Made by a program: the position numbers and the translations under genes. A DNA stretch of 64,000 nt, taken from the NCBI RefSeq assembly GCF_000495435.3, contig NZ_AXUN02000231.1, positions 1 to 64,000 of the forward strand. Reading direction: 5' to 3'. Under the pieces are notes generated by a model. The model was given only the letters and a program-made list of their open reading frames with translations, was not told the origin of the DNA and searched no databases. This document shows, piece by piece, positions 7,803-15,501 of the stretch (position 1 is its first letter; each line of letters begins with the position of its first letter). This DNA comes from Youngiibacter fragilis 232.1 (lineage in GTDB: Bacteria; Bacillota; Clostridia; Clostridiales; Clostridiaceae).

Positions 7803-8129
7803 TTAAGCCTCTTTATAGAGTCTTGGGCTCGGGGATTTTATGACAAACATGGAGAGGACCTCTTCGTCTCTGTTTCCCACATTCATCCTTATGTTGTAAG
7901 GGATACTTACAATGCTTCCTGCAGGATACTTGTGGGTTTCCTGGTCTCCAAGCTGGAGTGACAGTGTTCCGCTCACGATTATCATGTATACGTTAGAATT
8001 TGAAAAGTGTTCCGGAAGTCCTGCACCGTTTGGGAATATGAAGTGGTTAATCAGGGCTGCATCATCATCGATTATCTTCTCGATCTTCTTTTCATCGCCA
8101 ATTGTAAAGTTGTATAGTTTTTCAATCAT
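7803..8129 (-). CDS. Small cupin-domain protein
   Basis: 108-residue single-domain cupin. It shows a beta-barrel pattern with a degenerate metal site: one histidine in PEHFSNSN in motif 1, and PAGSIVSIPYNI in motif 2 without the usual second histidine. It may therefore bind a ligand rather than catalyse. AGGAG lies about nine bases before the start. It is divergently transcribed from a Crp/Fnr regulator, and the shared 123-base gap holds two near-perfect Crp/Fnr-type palindromes. One of them is centred about 41.5 bases before a possible start site for this gene, the class II activation position. It is thus the likely target of that regulator. Confidence 0.75.
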   Translation of the reverse strand: MIEKLYNFTIGDEKKIEKIIDDDAALINHFIFPNGAGLPEHFSNSNVYMIIVSGTLSLQLGDQETHKYPAGSIVSIPYNIRMNVGNRDEEVLSMFVIKSPSPRLYKEA

Positions 8130-8150
8130 GTTTTATTGCTCCTTTCCTTG

Positions 8151-8179
8151 TTGGAAATCAGTATACTTCAAAATATAAT
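8151..8179 (+). promoter_or_regulatory. Promoter of the Crp/Fnr gene
   Basis: TTGGAA (8151-8156), 17 bases, TATAAT (8174-8179). The predicted start falls at the first palindrome, so bound regulator would block this promoter. Confidence 0.6.
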
Positions 8180-8185
8180 CAAAGA

Positions 8186-8229
8186 GTGTTTCATAGGAAA
8201 CACTTAGAAGAGTGTTCCCCAGGAAACAC
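8186..8229. promoter_or_regulatory. Two tandem Crp/Fnr-type palindromes
   Basis: Site 1 is GTGTTTC-ATAG-GAAACAC (8186-8203), perfect. Site 2 is GTGTTCC-CCAG-GAAACAC (8212-8229), with one mismatch. Their centres are 26 bases apart. A minus-strand -10 candidate TATACT (8165-8160) puts a cupin start near 8153, which places site 1 at -41.5 and site 2 at -67.5. On the plus strand both sites lie at or after the start point of the regulator's own promoter. Confidence 0.65.
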
Positions 8230-8252
8230 TTGCCTGGAGGCTTTTGAATTCT

Positions 8253-8945
8253 ATGGTGAGAATTGCGGATACCTTGAAAGACATGCCTATGTTCAGTTCT
8301 TTCGATGAAATGGACCTTGACTCAATGGTCAGCGGAATGAAGGTCAGGGAGTATGGCAAGGGCCAGGTGGTCCATCTCCAGGGAGATGAATGCACTTCAA
8401 TGGATGTTGTCACAGAAGGGAGGATATCTGTAGATAGCATAGGTCCTGATGGCAGTATGCTCAGAGTGGCCTCATTTGGAAGGGGTTCGGTGATCGGGAT
8501 GAACCTCTTGTTCTCTTCCAAGAACGTGTACCCGATGACTGTAGTAGCAGATATGAGGTCTGTAATTGTCTCGATACCGCGAGAGATGGTACTTGAAATG
8601 GGCAGGGTAAGCTTCAGCTTCACAGAATGGCTCCTAATGGAGATTTCAGACAGGACCCTTCTTCTGACTGACAAGCTGGGGTCGATATCCATGAAGACAA
8701 TAAGGCAGAAGGTCCTGGAATACCTTTATGGTGAGCACCTGAGGCAGAAGTCCCTTGAGATCAGGATGGACCTGTCAAAGAAGGAGCTTGCTGAGAGGCT
8801 AGGGATCAACAGGACCTCACTAAGCCGTGAACTGGACAGTATGAGAAAAGACAGGATCATAGATTTTGACAGGAGAAGCATCACAATAAAAGACATGGAA
8901 GCGGTTTTAGGAATAGCTGCTGGAAATCCTCACATAAGGTATTGA
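8253..8945 (+). CDS. Crp/Fnr family transcriptional regulator
   Basis: 230-residue regulator. An N-terminal cyclic-nucleotide-binding-like beta-roll (about 10-130) is followed by a long dimer helix and a winged helix-turn-helix with KKELAERLGINRTSLSREL near 175-195. It lacks an Fnr-type N-terminal cysteine cluster, having a single cysteine in GDECTS, so oxygen sensing by an iron-sulfur cluster is unlikely; the effector is unknown. ATG 8253 is 12 bases after GGAGG; TTG 8244 is in frame but only three bases from it. It probably activates the divergent cupin gene and represses itself through the palindromes at 8186-8229. Confidence 0.82.
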   Translation: MVRIADTLKDMPMFSSFDEMDLDSMVSGMKVREYGKGQVVHLQGDECTSMDVVTEGRISVDSIGPDGSMLRVASFGRGSVIGMNLLFSSKNVYPMTVVADMRSVIVSIPREMVLEMGRVSFSFTEWLLMEISDRTLLLTDKLGSISMKTIRQKVLEYLYGEHLRQKSLEIRMDLSKKELAERLGINRTSLSRELDSMRKDRIIDFDRRSITIKDMEAVLGIAAGNPHIRY

Positions 8946-8972
8946 CTCTCCCGTTGGGGGAGACAGTAGCAT
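8942..8972 (+). promoter_or_regulatory. MerR-type promoter with 19-base spacer
   Basis: TTGACT (8942-8947) and TAGCAT (8967-8972) are separated by 19 bases. The spacer holds a dyad TCTCCC (8947-8952) / GGGAGA (8958-8963). Over-long spacers with a central dyad are the hallmark of MerR-activated promoters. The -35 overlaps the stop codon of the Crp/Fnr gene, and the predicted start is only about ten bases before the MerR gene. Confidence 0.72.
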
Positions 8973-8989
8973 GGTGACAGGAGGGGAAA

Positions 8990-9799
8990 ATGTACAGGAT
9001 AGGTGAATTCTCTAAACTTGCAAAGACTACCATAAAGACCCTGAGGTACTATGACGAGCAGGGACTCCTTGTTCCTGCGTCGGTAGACAGTGAGACTGGC
9101 TACAGGCTCTACAGCACAGATCAGCTCGCAAGGCTCACAAGGATCGTTTCATACAGGCAGGCAGGTCTGTCGCTGGAGGAGATTGGGCGGGCTTTGAAGG
9201 GAGAGGACCTTGAAGGCATTCTTTACGGAAGGCTCATGGAGCTTTCAAGAGAGCAGGAGTCGGTCAATGACAGGATGAGAAGGATAAGAAGCCTCATTTC
9301 CCACCTGAAGGAGGAATATTTCATGGAGTATCAGGCTGTCACAAGGGAGCTGCCGGAATGCATCGTATTTTCCAAGAGGATGGTGGTTCCTGATTACGAT
9401 GCTTATTTCAGCGTCATTCCTAAGCTCGGAGAAGAGGTGAAGAAGCACAATCCGGAACTTAAATGTGTGGTTCCGGAATACAGCTTCATAATCTACCATG
9501 CCGGGGAATACAGGGAAAAGGATATCGATATGGAGTACTGTGAAGCTGTGGACAAGGCAGGGGTCGAGTTCGATGATGTGGTGTTCAAGAAGATGGAAAG
9601 CGTACCTGCTGTATGTGTTATGCACAAGGGACCTTACAGTTCGCTTGGAAAGGCTTATGCATATGCATTCAAGTTCATCGAGGAGAACGGATTTGTCGCT
9701 GCAGACAATCCCCGTGAAAGCTATATTGACGGGATATGGAACAAGGAAGATGAATCAGAATGGCTTACAGAGGTCCAGATACCGGTGCTAAGGAGGTAA
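8990..9799 (+). CDS. MerR family regulator with GyrI-like effector domain (BmrR type)
   Basis: 269-residue activator. Residues 1-70 are the MerR winged helix (YRIGEFSKLAKTTIKTLRYY then DSETGYRLYS). A coiled-coil helix runs to about 115, and a C-terminal GyrI-like domain (about 120-269) ends in AEVQIPV-type sequence (TEVQIPVLRR). Such proteins bind bulky cationic or drug-like molecules and act by twisting the 19-base promoter spacer; exactly such a promoter lies immediately upstream, so it is autoregulated. No pump gene lies next to it, so other targets must be elsewhere. GGAGGGG sits seven bases before the ATG. Confidence 0.85.
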   Translation: MYRIGEFSKLAKTTIKTLRYYDEQGLLVPASVDSETGYRLYSTDQLARLTRIVSYRQAGLSLEEIGRALKGEDLEGILYGRLMELSREQESVNDRMRRIRSLISHLKEEYFMEYQAVTRELPECIVFSKRMVVPDYDAYFSVIPKLGEEVKKHNPELKCVVPEYSFIIYHAGEYREKDIDMEYCEAVDKAGVEFDDVVFKKMESVPAVCVMHKGPYSSLGKAYAYAFKFIEENGFVAADNPRESYIDGIWNKEDESEWLTEVQIPVLRR

Positions 9800-9852
9800 T
9801 AAGCGGCTGAAACTGCAGTTCATCAAAGTTTTACAATTAAAGGAACAGGCAC

Positions 9853-9880
9853 AGGAGCCCTTTTGGGCTCCTTTTCATTT
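9853..9880 (+). terminator. Intrinsic terminator after the MerR gene
   Basis: AGGAGCCC (9853-9860), TTTT loop, GGGCTCCT (9865-9872), followed by TTTCATTT. Confidence 0.75.
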
Positions 9881-9950
9881 GCACGGTGTTGAGAAATGGT
9901 TTTCAATAACTGATAATGGAAATAGGAAGAATTGATGCGAGGTGAAGTAT

Positions 9951-12401
9951 ATGGACAGCTTAGACAGATTCAAGGTGCCAATTGAAAAACTGAGGAAGAT
10001 CTGTGAATGCAGCAGGGAGCTTGGGTCCTGCGGTTCCTCCGGTGATACTCCATCATATGAGGGGGTAATCGGTCAGGACAGGGCAGTGGAATCCATGCAT
10101 TTCGGACTTTCGATGGACATTCCAGGCTACAACATTTTCGTTGTCGGACAGCATGGAACAGGAAGAAGCACATATACCCATACAATACTGCAGCAGGCTG
10201 CCATGAAAAGACCTGCACCGAAGGACTGGTGCTATGTCAACAATTTCCTGGACAAGGACAGGCCGGTTGCGGTCTCACTTCCTGCGGGACAGGGAAAGTC
10301 ATTCCAGAAGGATATGGACATTCTCATAGAAGAGCTGAGGACTTCCATGCCCAAGGCATTCGAACAGGGTGCCTATGAGCAGAAGAGGGATGCAATTGTA
10401 AGAAACCTCCAGGAAACCATGGAAAGTCTTTATGGCAGCGTGGAAGAGGAAGCGGAAAGGGAAGGCTTCACCATGAAGCAGGTTCCGCCGCGGTTTGTGT
10501 TCATACCGGTAAAGGACGGCGTGCCAATGCCGCAGGACCAGTACGAGAAGCTCACTTCGCAGGAGCGTGCAGTACTTGATGAAAAGGGCAGGAGGCTCAT
10601 GAAGAGGCTCGATGAGTCAATGCGGCAGGGGCAGGAGCTTGAAAGGCAGGCAAGGGAAGAAATGACCGAGCTTGAAAGGCAGGTGGCAATGTCGGCGGCA
10701 GCCCAGAGGGTTGGTATCCTTAAAGCGAAATATGCTGATGTCCCCAAGATCGTCGAGTACCTTTTCATGGTACTTAAGGATGTGGTTGACAACTACAACC
10801 TGTTCAGGGCAGGAGAAGCTCCAAAGGCTCCTGAGACACCGCAGGCAATGCAGGGCTTCAAGGAGGAGACCGATCCGTTCGTAAAGTATAAGGTGAACCT
10901 GTTCGTAAACAATGAGAGGTGCAAGGGTGCACCGGTGATCATAGAATCTAACCCGAACTACTACAACCTTTTCGGCAAGCTTGAATACAGGAGCCACATG
11001 CTCTCTGTCAGCACCGACTTCACAATGCTGAGGGCCGGCGCGATACACCGTGCCAATGGCGGGTATCTTGTTGTCCAGGCAAAGGATATCCTGACCGACC
11101 CATACGTATGGGAAGCCCTGAAGAAAGCCCTTAAGTACAGGCAGACAGCTGTGGAAAACATAGGAGAGCAGTACAGGCTTATACCTGCAGGAAGCTTGCG
11201 GCCGGAGCCATTGCCCCTTGACCTGAAGATAGTTGTCATAAGCAATCCACAGCTGTATTACCTGCTGTATACCCTTGATGATGATTTCCAGAGGCTGTTC
11301 AAGGTAAAGGTCGACTTTGATGTCGATATGCCGAGGACTCCTGCAAACATCTGCCAGTACGCCGATTTCATATCAGCAACCTGCAGCAAGGATCTTCTTC
11401 TGCCTTTCGGCAGGGACGCTGTGGCAAAGGTCATCGAATACGGCTCAAGGCTTGCGGGAAACCAGAACAAGCTGTCGACAAGGTTCAATGAAGTTACCGA
11501 GATAATCTACGAGGCCGCATCCTTCGCCAAGGCGGACAAGGTGCAAGAAGTAAGCGCATCACACGTTGATACTGCAGTAAGGCATAAGAAGTACAGGGCA
11601 GGGATACTTGAGGAAAAGATACAGGAGCACATCCTGAAGGGCAAGATGCTCATAAGGACTGAAGGTACTGAGGTCGGGCAGATCAATGGACTTTCAGTCA
11701 TATCGACTGGCGGCAACATGTTCGGAATGCCGTCCAGGATCACCGCAAGGACCTATTCGGGGAGAGGCGGGATAATCAACATCGAGAGAGAGACCCAGAT
11801 GAGCGGCCAGATCCATACAAAGGGAGTTCTCACATTGTCAGGCTACCTTGGAGGAAAGTTCGCACAGAAGAAGCCTTTGGGCTTCACAGCCCAGATAACT
11901 TTTGAACAGTCCTATGAAGGCGTCGACGGAGACAGCGCTTCAAGCACTGAGCTGTATGCGATACTATCCAGCCTTTCTGGAATTCCACTCAGGCAGGACA
12001 TTGCGGTTACAGGTTCAGTTGACCAGAGGGGCAAGGTTCAGCCTATAGGAGGAGCCACAGAAAAGATCGAAGGCTTCTTCGACATCTGCGCTTCGAGAGG
12101 TCTTACGGGAACACAGGGAGTGATGATACCTATCCAGAACATTGACGACCTGATGCTTAAGGATGAGGTTCTTGATGCTGTAAAGAACGGAAAGTTTGCA
12201 ATATATGCTGTAAAGGACATCGAAGAAGGCATTGAGATCCTTACTGGAATGCCTGCCGGGGAGCTAAAGGAGGATGGGATATACCCTGATGGCACTGTAT
12301 TCCATGCGGCAGAGAGAAGACTCCATGAATTCGGGAAGGCCCTTGAGCCGCCGCATATACCTGGGATGAAGAATGACATGAGGAGAAGGAACAGAAGGTA
12401 A
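9951..12401 (+). CDS. Lon-family ATP-dependent protease (AAA_32 / LonB-C type)
   Basis: 816-residue AAA+ protease without the Lon N-domain. The Walker A motif is GQHGTGRS (66-73), with arginine in place of lysine, a variant I recall as usual in this subgroup. A large helical insertion (about 120-260) interrupts the ATPase module. The C-terminal Lon protease domain carries the Ser-Lys dyad: Ser662 in GDSAS and Lys705 in GGATEKIEG, 43 residues apart as in classic Lon. The ATG at 9951 has GAGGTGA five bases upstream. It likely degrades misfolded or regulatory proteins in the cytoplasm. Expressed as a single gene after a terminator; a hairpin follows at 12426. Confidence 0.88.
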   Translation: MDSLDRFKVPIEKLRKICECSRELGSCGSSGDTPSYEGVIGQDRAVESMHFGLSMDIPGYNIFVVGQHGTGRSTYTHTILQQAAMKRPAPKDWCYVNNFLDKDRPVAVSLPAGQGKSFQKDMDILIEELRTSMPKAFEQGAYEQKRDAIVRNLQETMESLYGSVEEEAEREGFTMKQVPPRFVFIPVKDGVPMPQDQYEKLTSQERAVLDEKGRRLMKRLDESMRQGQELERQAREEMTELERQVAMSAAAQRVGILKAKYADVPKIVEYLFMVLKDVVDNYNLFRAGEAPKAPETPQAMQGFKEETDPFVKYKVNLFVNNERCKGAPVIIESNPNYYNLFGKLEYRSHMLSVSTDFTMLRAGAIHRANGGYLVVQAKDILTDPYVWEALKKALKYRQTAVENIGEQYRLIPAGSLRPEPLPLDLKIVVISNPQLYYLLYTLDDDFQRLFKVKVDFDVDMPRTPANICQYADFISATCSKDLLLPFGRDAVAKVIEYGSRLAGNQNKLSTRFNEVTEIIYEAASFAKADKVQEVSASHVDTAVRHKKYRAGILEEKIQEHILKGKMLIRTEGTEVGQINGLSVISTGGNMFGMPSRITARTYSGRGGIINIERETQMSGQIHTKGVLTLSGYLGGKFAQKKPLGFTAQITFEQSYEGVDGDSASSTELYAILSSLSGIPLRQDIAVTGSVDQRGKVQPIGGATEKIEGFFDICASRGLTGTQGVMIPIQNIDDLMLKDEVLDAVKNGKFAIYAVKDIEEGIEILTGMPAGELKEDGIYPDGTVFHAAERRLHEFGKALEPPHIPGMKNDMRRRNRR

Positions 12402-12425
12402 AAAAATCTCCATAATTCCTCCACA

Positions 12426-12466
12426 ACCTCCGTTTAGAATACCAAGTGTATTCAAAAAACGGAGGT
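12426..12466 (+). promoter_or_regulatory. Hairpin that traps the ribosome binding site of the next gene
   Basis: Outer arms ACCTCCGTTT (12426-12435) and AAACGGAGGT (12457-12466) are perfectly complementary. Inner arms GAATAC (12437-12442) and GTATTC (12448-12453) close on a five-base loop. The 3' arm contains the GGAGG that serves the ATG at 12472, so folding would hide it. With only TTTATC after it, it could also be a weak terminator for the Lon gene. Confidence 0.6.
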
Positions 12467-12471
12467 TTATC

Positions 12472-13179
12472 ATGAAAAGAAAGATATTTGTAATCATAGC
12501 TGTTGCGGTAGCATCCGCGGCTGTACTCGCTTCCTGCGGCAGGAAGGCTGAGCCCGAAGCGGCAAAGGCTCCTGGGATAGCAGCTTTTGAGAGGGTGCTT
12601 GCATCGGATCCCAAGAGCGTTGGCTTCCATGGTGAAATGTCTCATTATGGCTTTGCGCTGAGCTCAGGTGAGAAGTTCGAGTGGTCCAAGGATATGGGAG
12701 CGAACAAGGCCGACCTTGCAATGGTCATGCCGGCAAAGGAATTCATCGATGCAGGCCTTGATGTGACGAAGCTCGATCCTCAAGACTGGCTGTATGCAGA
12801 GGCTGAACCGGCTCATGGCACACCGGCGCTACTTATCAAACTCTGGAATGTAGCGGATGAGAAGGGTGAAGCCAGGAATGAGCCGGAGGCAATGGAAAAG
12901 ATCGTGGCGGCAGACAAGGATATCCTGGCTTACCATGAGGAGAAGGACCATTTCGCTCTGTTCATGGGAGAAGGCTTTGAAGTGGTATGGGCGGATGACC
13001 TGAAGGCTCAGGCGGAGGACCTTATTTTCGTGCTCAAGGCTGAACCGCTTGTTGCCGCAGGGCTTGATATCGCTAAGCTTGAAGGCTTCGGCTGGTCGTT
13101 CAAGGCTGCCAGCAAAGACAACATGGGAATGGGAGCAAACCCTGACCAGATAGTCAAGTCGTTCGACCTGGTAAAATAA
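12472..13179 (+). CDS. Hypothetical lipoprotein with internal duplication
   Basis: 235-residue predicted lipoprotein: basic start, hydrophobic core, lipobox LASC, then a short linker. Residues about 39-109 and 141-211 are two copies of one ~70-residue unit. Both have an opening helix, an H-x-x-FAL strand, a central E-W or V-W-D element, then an AGLD-I/V-x-KL-x-x-x-x-W ending. I recognise no named family. Single gene, flanked by an RBS-trapping hairpin and a strong terminator, so its expression may be set at translation. A role in envelope sensing or metabolite binding is only a guess. Confidence 0.7.
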   Translation: MKRKIFVIIAVAVASAAVLASCGRKAEPEAAKAPGIAAFERVLASDPKSVGFHGEMSHYGFALSSGEKFEWSKDMGANKADLAMVMPAKEFIDAGLDVTKLDPQDWLYAEAEPAHGTPALLIKLWNVADEKGEARNEPEAMEKIVAADKDILAYHEEKDHFALFMGEGFEVVWADDLKAQAEDLIFVLKAEPLVAAGLDIAKLEGFGWSFKAASKDNMGMGANPDQIVKSFDLVK

Positions 13180-13196
13180 TTCAACTTGTATAGAAT

Positions 13197-13233
13197 AGGG
13201 CCTGCACACATGAATTGTGTGCAGGCCCTTTGC
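13197..13233. terminator. Bidirectional terminator
   Basis: Perfect 14-base arms (13197-13210 and 13216-13229) around TGAAT, between two convergent genes. Confidence 0.85.
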
Positions 13234-13246
13234 CATAAAAGTCTGA

Positions 13247-13930
13247 TCATCTCTTCCTAAGCTTTCTGACAAGCTCCTTGTCAGGTTCTGTTACCTGCCT
13301 TGACTCGATTATCTTGCGGATTGCCATCCTTCGAAGGGTTTCATCAATTCCTTCATCATAAAGCACGGAAAATGTCTTTTCAGGAAACCTGACATAGCAG
13401 ACTGAGAGTGTCCAGGCTGCTGCTGCAGTGGCATAGTAACCTTCTGATGCAGGCCTTGCTGCTGCAGTGAGGACCCTGTCGATATACTCCTCGGTGATAT
13501 AGTAGTTCAGCATCATTACGGATGCAAAGCGTGATTCAAATTCATCTGATGAAGCTGCATATGGCTGGATGAAGTCCCAGACATGTGAGGGATTTTTTGC
13601 AGTGAACTTCAGACCAGAGCAGAAGCTGTCGCATACTCCCCAGTTGTCTATCCTGGGTATGAATGATCTGGAAAGCTCAAGCTTTTCAGCTGATACGGCA
13701 TCAGCATATCCAATTACCATCCCCTGGAGCATTGTTTCCTCATAATACAGCATGCCTTCTGACTCGACATATGGTCTCCAGTCTGACTTAGCGATCTCTT
13801 TGGCTATCTTCCTGAGTTTCGGGAGCCTCACTCCAAGGATATTCCCGGTACCGGGCAAAAGCTTTGAAGTAAACTCCCTGTATCTTTCTTCCGCAGATTC
13901 AAGAAGAGAATTTCTGATTTCTGATACCAT
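13247..13930 (-). CDS. DNA alkylation repair protein, AlkD-like
   Basis: About 227 residues, all helical, of the HEAT-repeat AlkC/AlkD family that excises bulky or positively charged N3/N7-alkylated bases without base flipping. Family marks seen are LPGTGNILGVRLPKLRKIAKEI near the start and IDNWGVCDSFC in the middle, holding the conserved tryptophan and aspartate. I prefer the third in-frame ATG (13930), which has GGAGTGA close upstream; starts at 13960 or 13948 would add 10 or 6 residues and have no good ribosome site. Monocistronic, convergent with the duplicated lipoprotein gene. Confidence 0.83.
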   Translation of the reverse strand: MVSEIRNSLLESAEERYREFTSKLLPGTGNILGVRLPKLRKIAKEIAKSDWRPYVESEGMLYYEETMLQGMVIGYADAVSAEKLELSRSFIPRIDNWGVCDSFCSGLKFTAKNPSHVWDFIQPYAASSDEFESRFASVMMLNYYITEEYIDRVLTAAARPASEGYYATAAAAWTLSVCYVRFPEKTFSVLYDEGIDETLRRMAIRKIIESRQVTEPDKELVRKLRKR

Positions 13931-14174
13931 AGCTTCACTCCATTCCATGTTAACATTCAATCCAATTATAGGTTCTATTGCCTGAGATTCATATCCATAA
14001 CATTCTGGACATATGAAAGAAAATGGTGAGGATATCCCTTGCTGATATATTGAAATTATATTGATTCAGAGATTTCAGTAAATCTATCTGAAAGGATTGG
14101 GAATTGGTAATGGAATTTCGGTTGAAAAATTGATAAAACATCAAATATTCTGAAGATATACACATTTAGTCCGT

Positions 14175-14219
14175 TTGACGGGGGATTTTCTTATGCATAT
14201 AATGACAACGTAAGACATT
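14175..14219 (+). promoter_or_regulatory. Promoter and candidate operator of the LacI-family gene
   Basis: TTGACG (14175-14180), 17 bases, TATAAT (14198-14203). The 10-mer AATGACAACG (14201-14210) begins inside the -10 box and is repeated exactly at the importer promoter (15285-15294). The right half here (TAAGACATT) is imperfect, so this site would bind more weakly. The remainder of the 305-base gap from 13931 shows nothing else. Confidence 0.7.
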
Positions 14220-14235
14220 TGAGGAGCAAAAGATA

Positions 14236-15243
14236 ATGATAAGCAGAGTAACGATAACCGATATTGCAGAAAAGTGCGGAGTATCAATAAAGACTGTTTC
14301 CAGGGTCTTGAACCAGAGTCCTGATGTGAAGCCTGCTACCAGGGATAAGGTCCTTGCAGCCATGAAGGAAGAGGGCTATCAGGTCAACCTGTTCGCAAGG
14401 GGACTTAAAGGAAGCAGGACAAATATCATAATCGTGTTCATAGACAGGCATCAGGAAGAGCATTTCAGCCTATGGCACAACATCATGATCAAATACCTCA
14501 TCCAGTACGCAAAGAAGAACAATCTGAAGATAGTAATCTCGCCATCGAACAGCGAGGAATACCTTGAGGATGAGACCGATGGCTTCTATCTGCTCTCAAG
14601 CGGAGTTGCTGACGGAGCGATACTTCTTGAGAACGTAAAGAATGACAAGAGGGTTGAATATCTCGAGGAACATGGGATACCTTATGTCGTATTCGGAGAA
14701 CCTGAAGATGAAGAGATATATTCTGTAAGCCTGGACAACTATGATGTCGGCTACAAGGGAGGAAGTTACCTTAAAGGCAGGGGCTTCAGGGATATAGTGT
14801 TCATGCTTGGTGAAACAAGGTTCCTCTCCAATCAGAGAAGGATCAGGGGCTTCCTGGATGCCATTGAAGGCAGTGGGATAAATCACGAGGTGATCCCTGG
14901 AATCGACACGATAGAGAAGGCATACAGGGAGACACTGTCAATACTGGACAGGCGAAGGGTGGATGCTTTCTTCGTCTCGGGAGACGAGAGGGCCATCGGC
15001 GTATACAGGGCCATATATGAGAAGTCGCTTCGTATTCCCAAGGATGTGGCTGTCCTGGGTATAGACAACATACCCCAGGGAGAGTACATGTTCCCGCCAA
15101 TGTCAACCATAGACCAGGATTTCGAAAAGCTTGCAGGGGAATGCATATGGAGGGTTGTTGTGCTGCTCAGGGGTGATGTGCCTCAAGACATCAAGAAGAA
15201 GGTGCTGGTACCAGGCGGGATAATTGAACGTGACTCGACATGA
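14236..15243 (+). CDS. LacI family transcriptional repressor
   Basis: 335 residues. The N-terminal headpiece has TITDIAEKCGVSIKTVSRVLN, the LacI helix-turn-helix, with a hinge helix around 50-60 (LFARGLKGSR), followed by a periplasmic-binding-protein-like sugar-sensing core to the end (VLGIDNIPQGEYMFPPMSTI is the usual late signature). It sits directly upstream of, and reads toward, the ABC importer and glycoside operon. Two operator candidates sharing AATGACAACG, at its own promoter and at the importer promoter, make it the likely repressor of both. The inducer is presumably the imported glycoside or a breakdown product. Confidence 0.88.
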   Translation: MISRVTITDIAEKCGVSIKTVSRVLNQSPDVKPATRDKVLAAMKEEGYQVNLFARGLKGSRTNIIIVFIDRHQEEHFSLWHNIMIKYLIQYAKKNNLKIVISPSNSEEYLEDETDGFYLLSSGVADGAILLENVKNDKRVEYLEEHGIPYVVFGEPEDEEIYSVSLDNYDVGYKGGSYLKGRGFRDIVFMLGETRFLSNQRRIRGFLDAIEGSGINHEVIPGIDTIEKAYRETLSILDRRRVDAFFVSGDERAIGVYRAIYEKSLRIPKDVAVLGIDNIPQGEYMFPPMSTIDQDFEKLAGECIWRVVVLLRGDVPQDIKKKVLVPGGIIERDST

Positions 15244-15258
15244 ACTGAAGTCAGCAGA

Positions 15259-15299
15259 TTGCGGAAACGAGGTCTGCACCATAAAATGACAACGTTGTC
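15259..15299 (+). promoter_or_regulatory. Importer-operon promoter with perfect LacI-type operator
   Basis: TTGCGG (15259-15264), 17 bases, TAAAAT (15282-15287), then at once the 12-base palindrome GACAACGTTGTC (15288-15299) with the central CG typical of LacI/CcpA-class operators. The placement relative to the -10 box matches that at the lacI-family gene. Confidence 0.75.
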
Positions 15300-15349
15300 T
15301 ATTTAATAATTATTATTCCTTTTTTCATCTGTCGAAGTATCAGCTGCAA

Positions 15350-15361
15350 GTAAACGTTAAC
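15350..15361 (+). promoter_or_regulatory. Second, imperfect LacI-type operator
   Basis: GTAAACGTTAAC pairs at five of six positions and shares the AACGTT core. It lies 62 bases downstream of the first operator, close to six helical turns, so a loop between the two is possible. Confidence 0.45.
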
Positions 15362-15501
15362 GGTAAGGTCCATTTCAATCTGTTAGTGAATGGCCGGCAT
15401 GGATGGTTACCTGGATACAAGCTTATGTGCCTGTCCGGGATATTTCAGGGGGACAGCTGTCTGTCGGACATTGATTATAAAAAATAAAAGGAGCGGAAAA
15501 A

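Noticed and set aside
8204-8692. 162-residue minus-strand frame opposite the Crp/Fnr gene
   Set aside because: Serine/threonine/isoleucine-rich translation typical of antisense frames; it also covers the Crp/Fnr palindromes.
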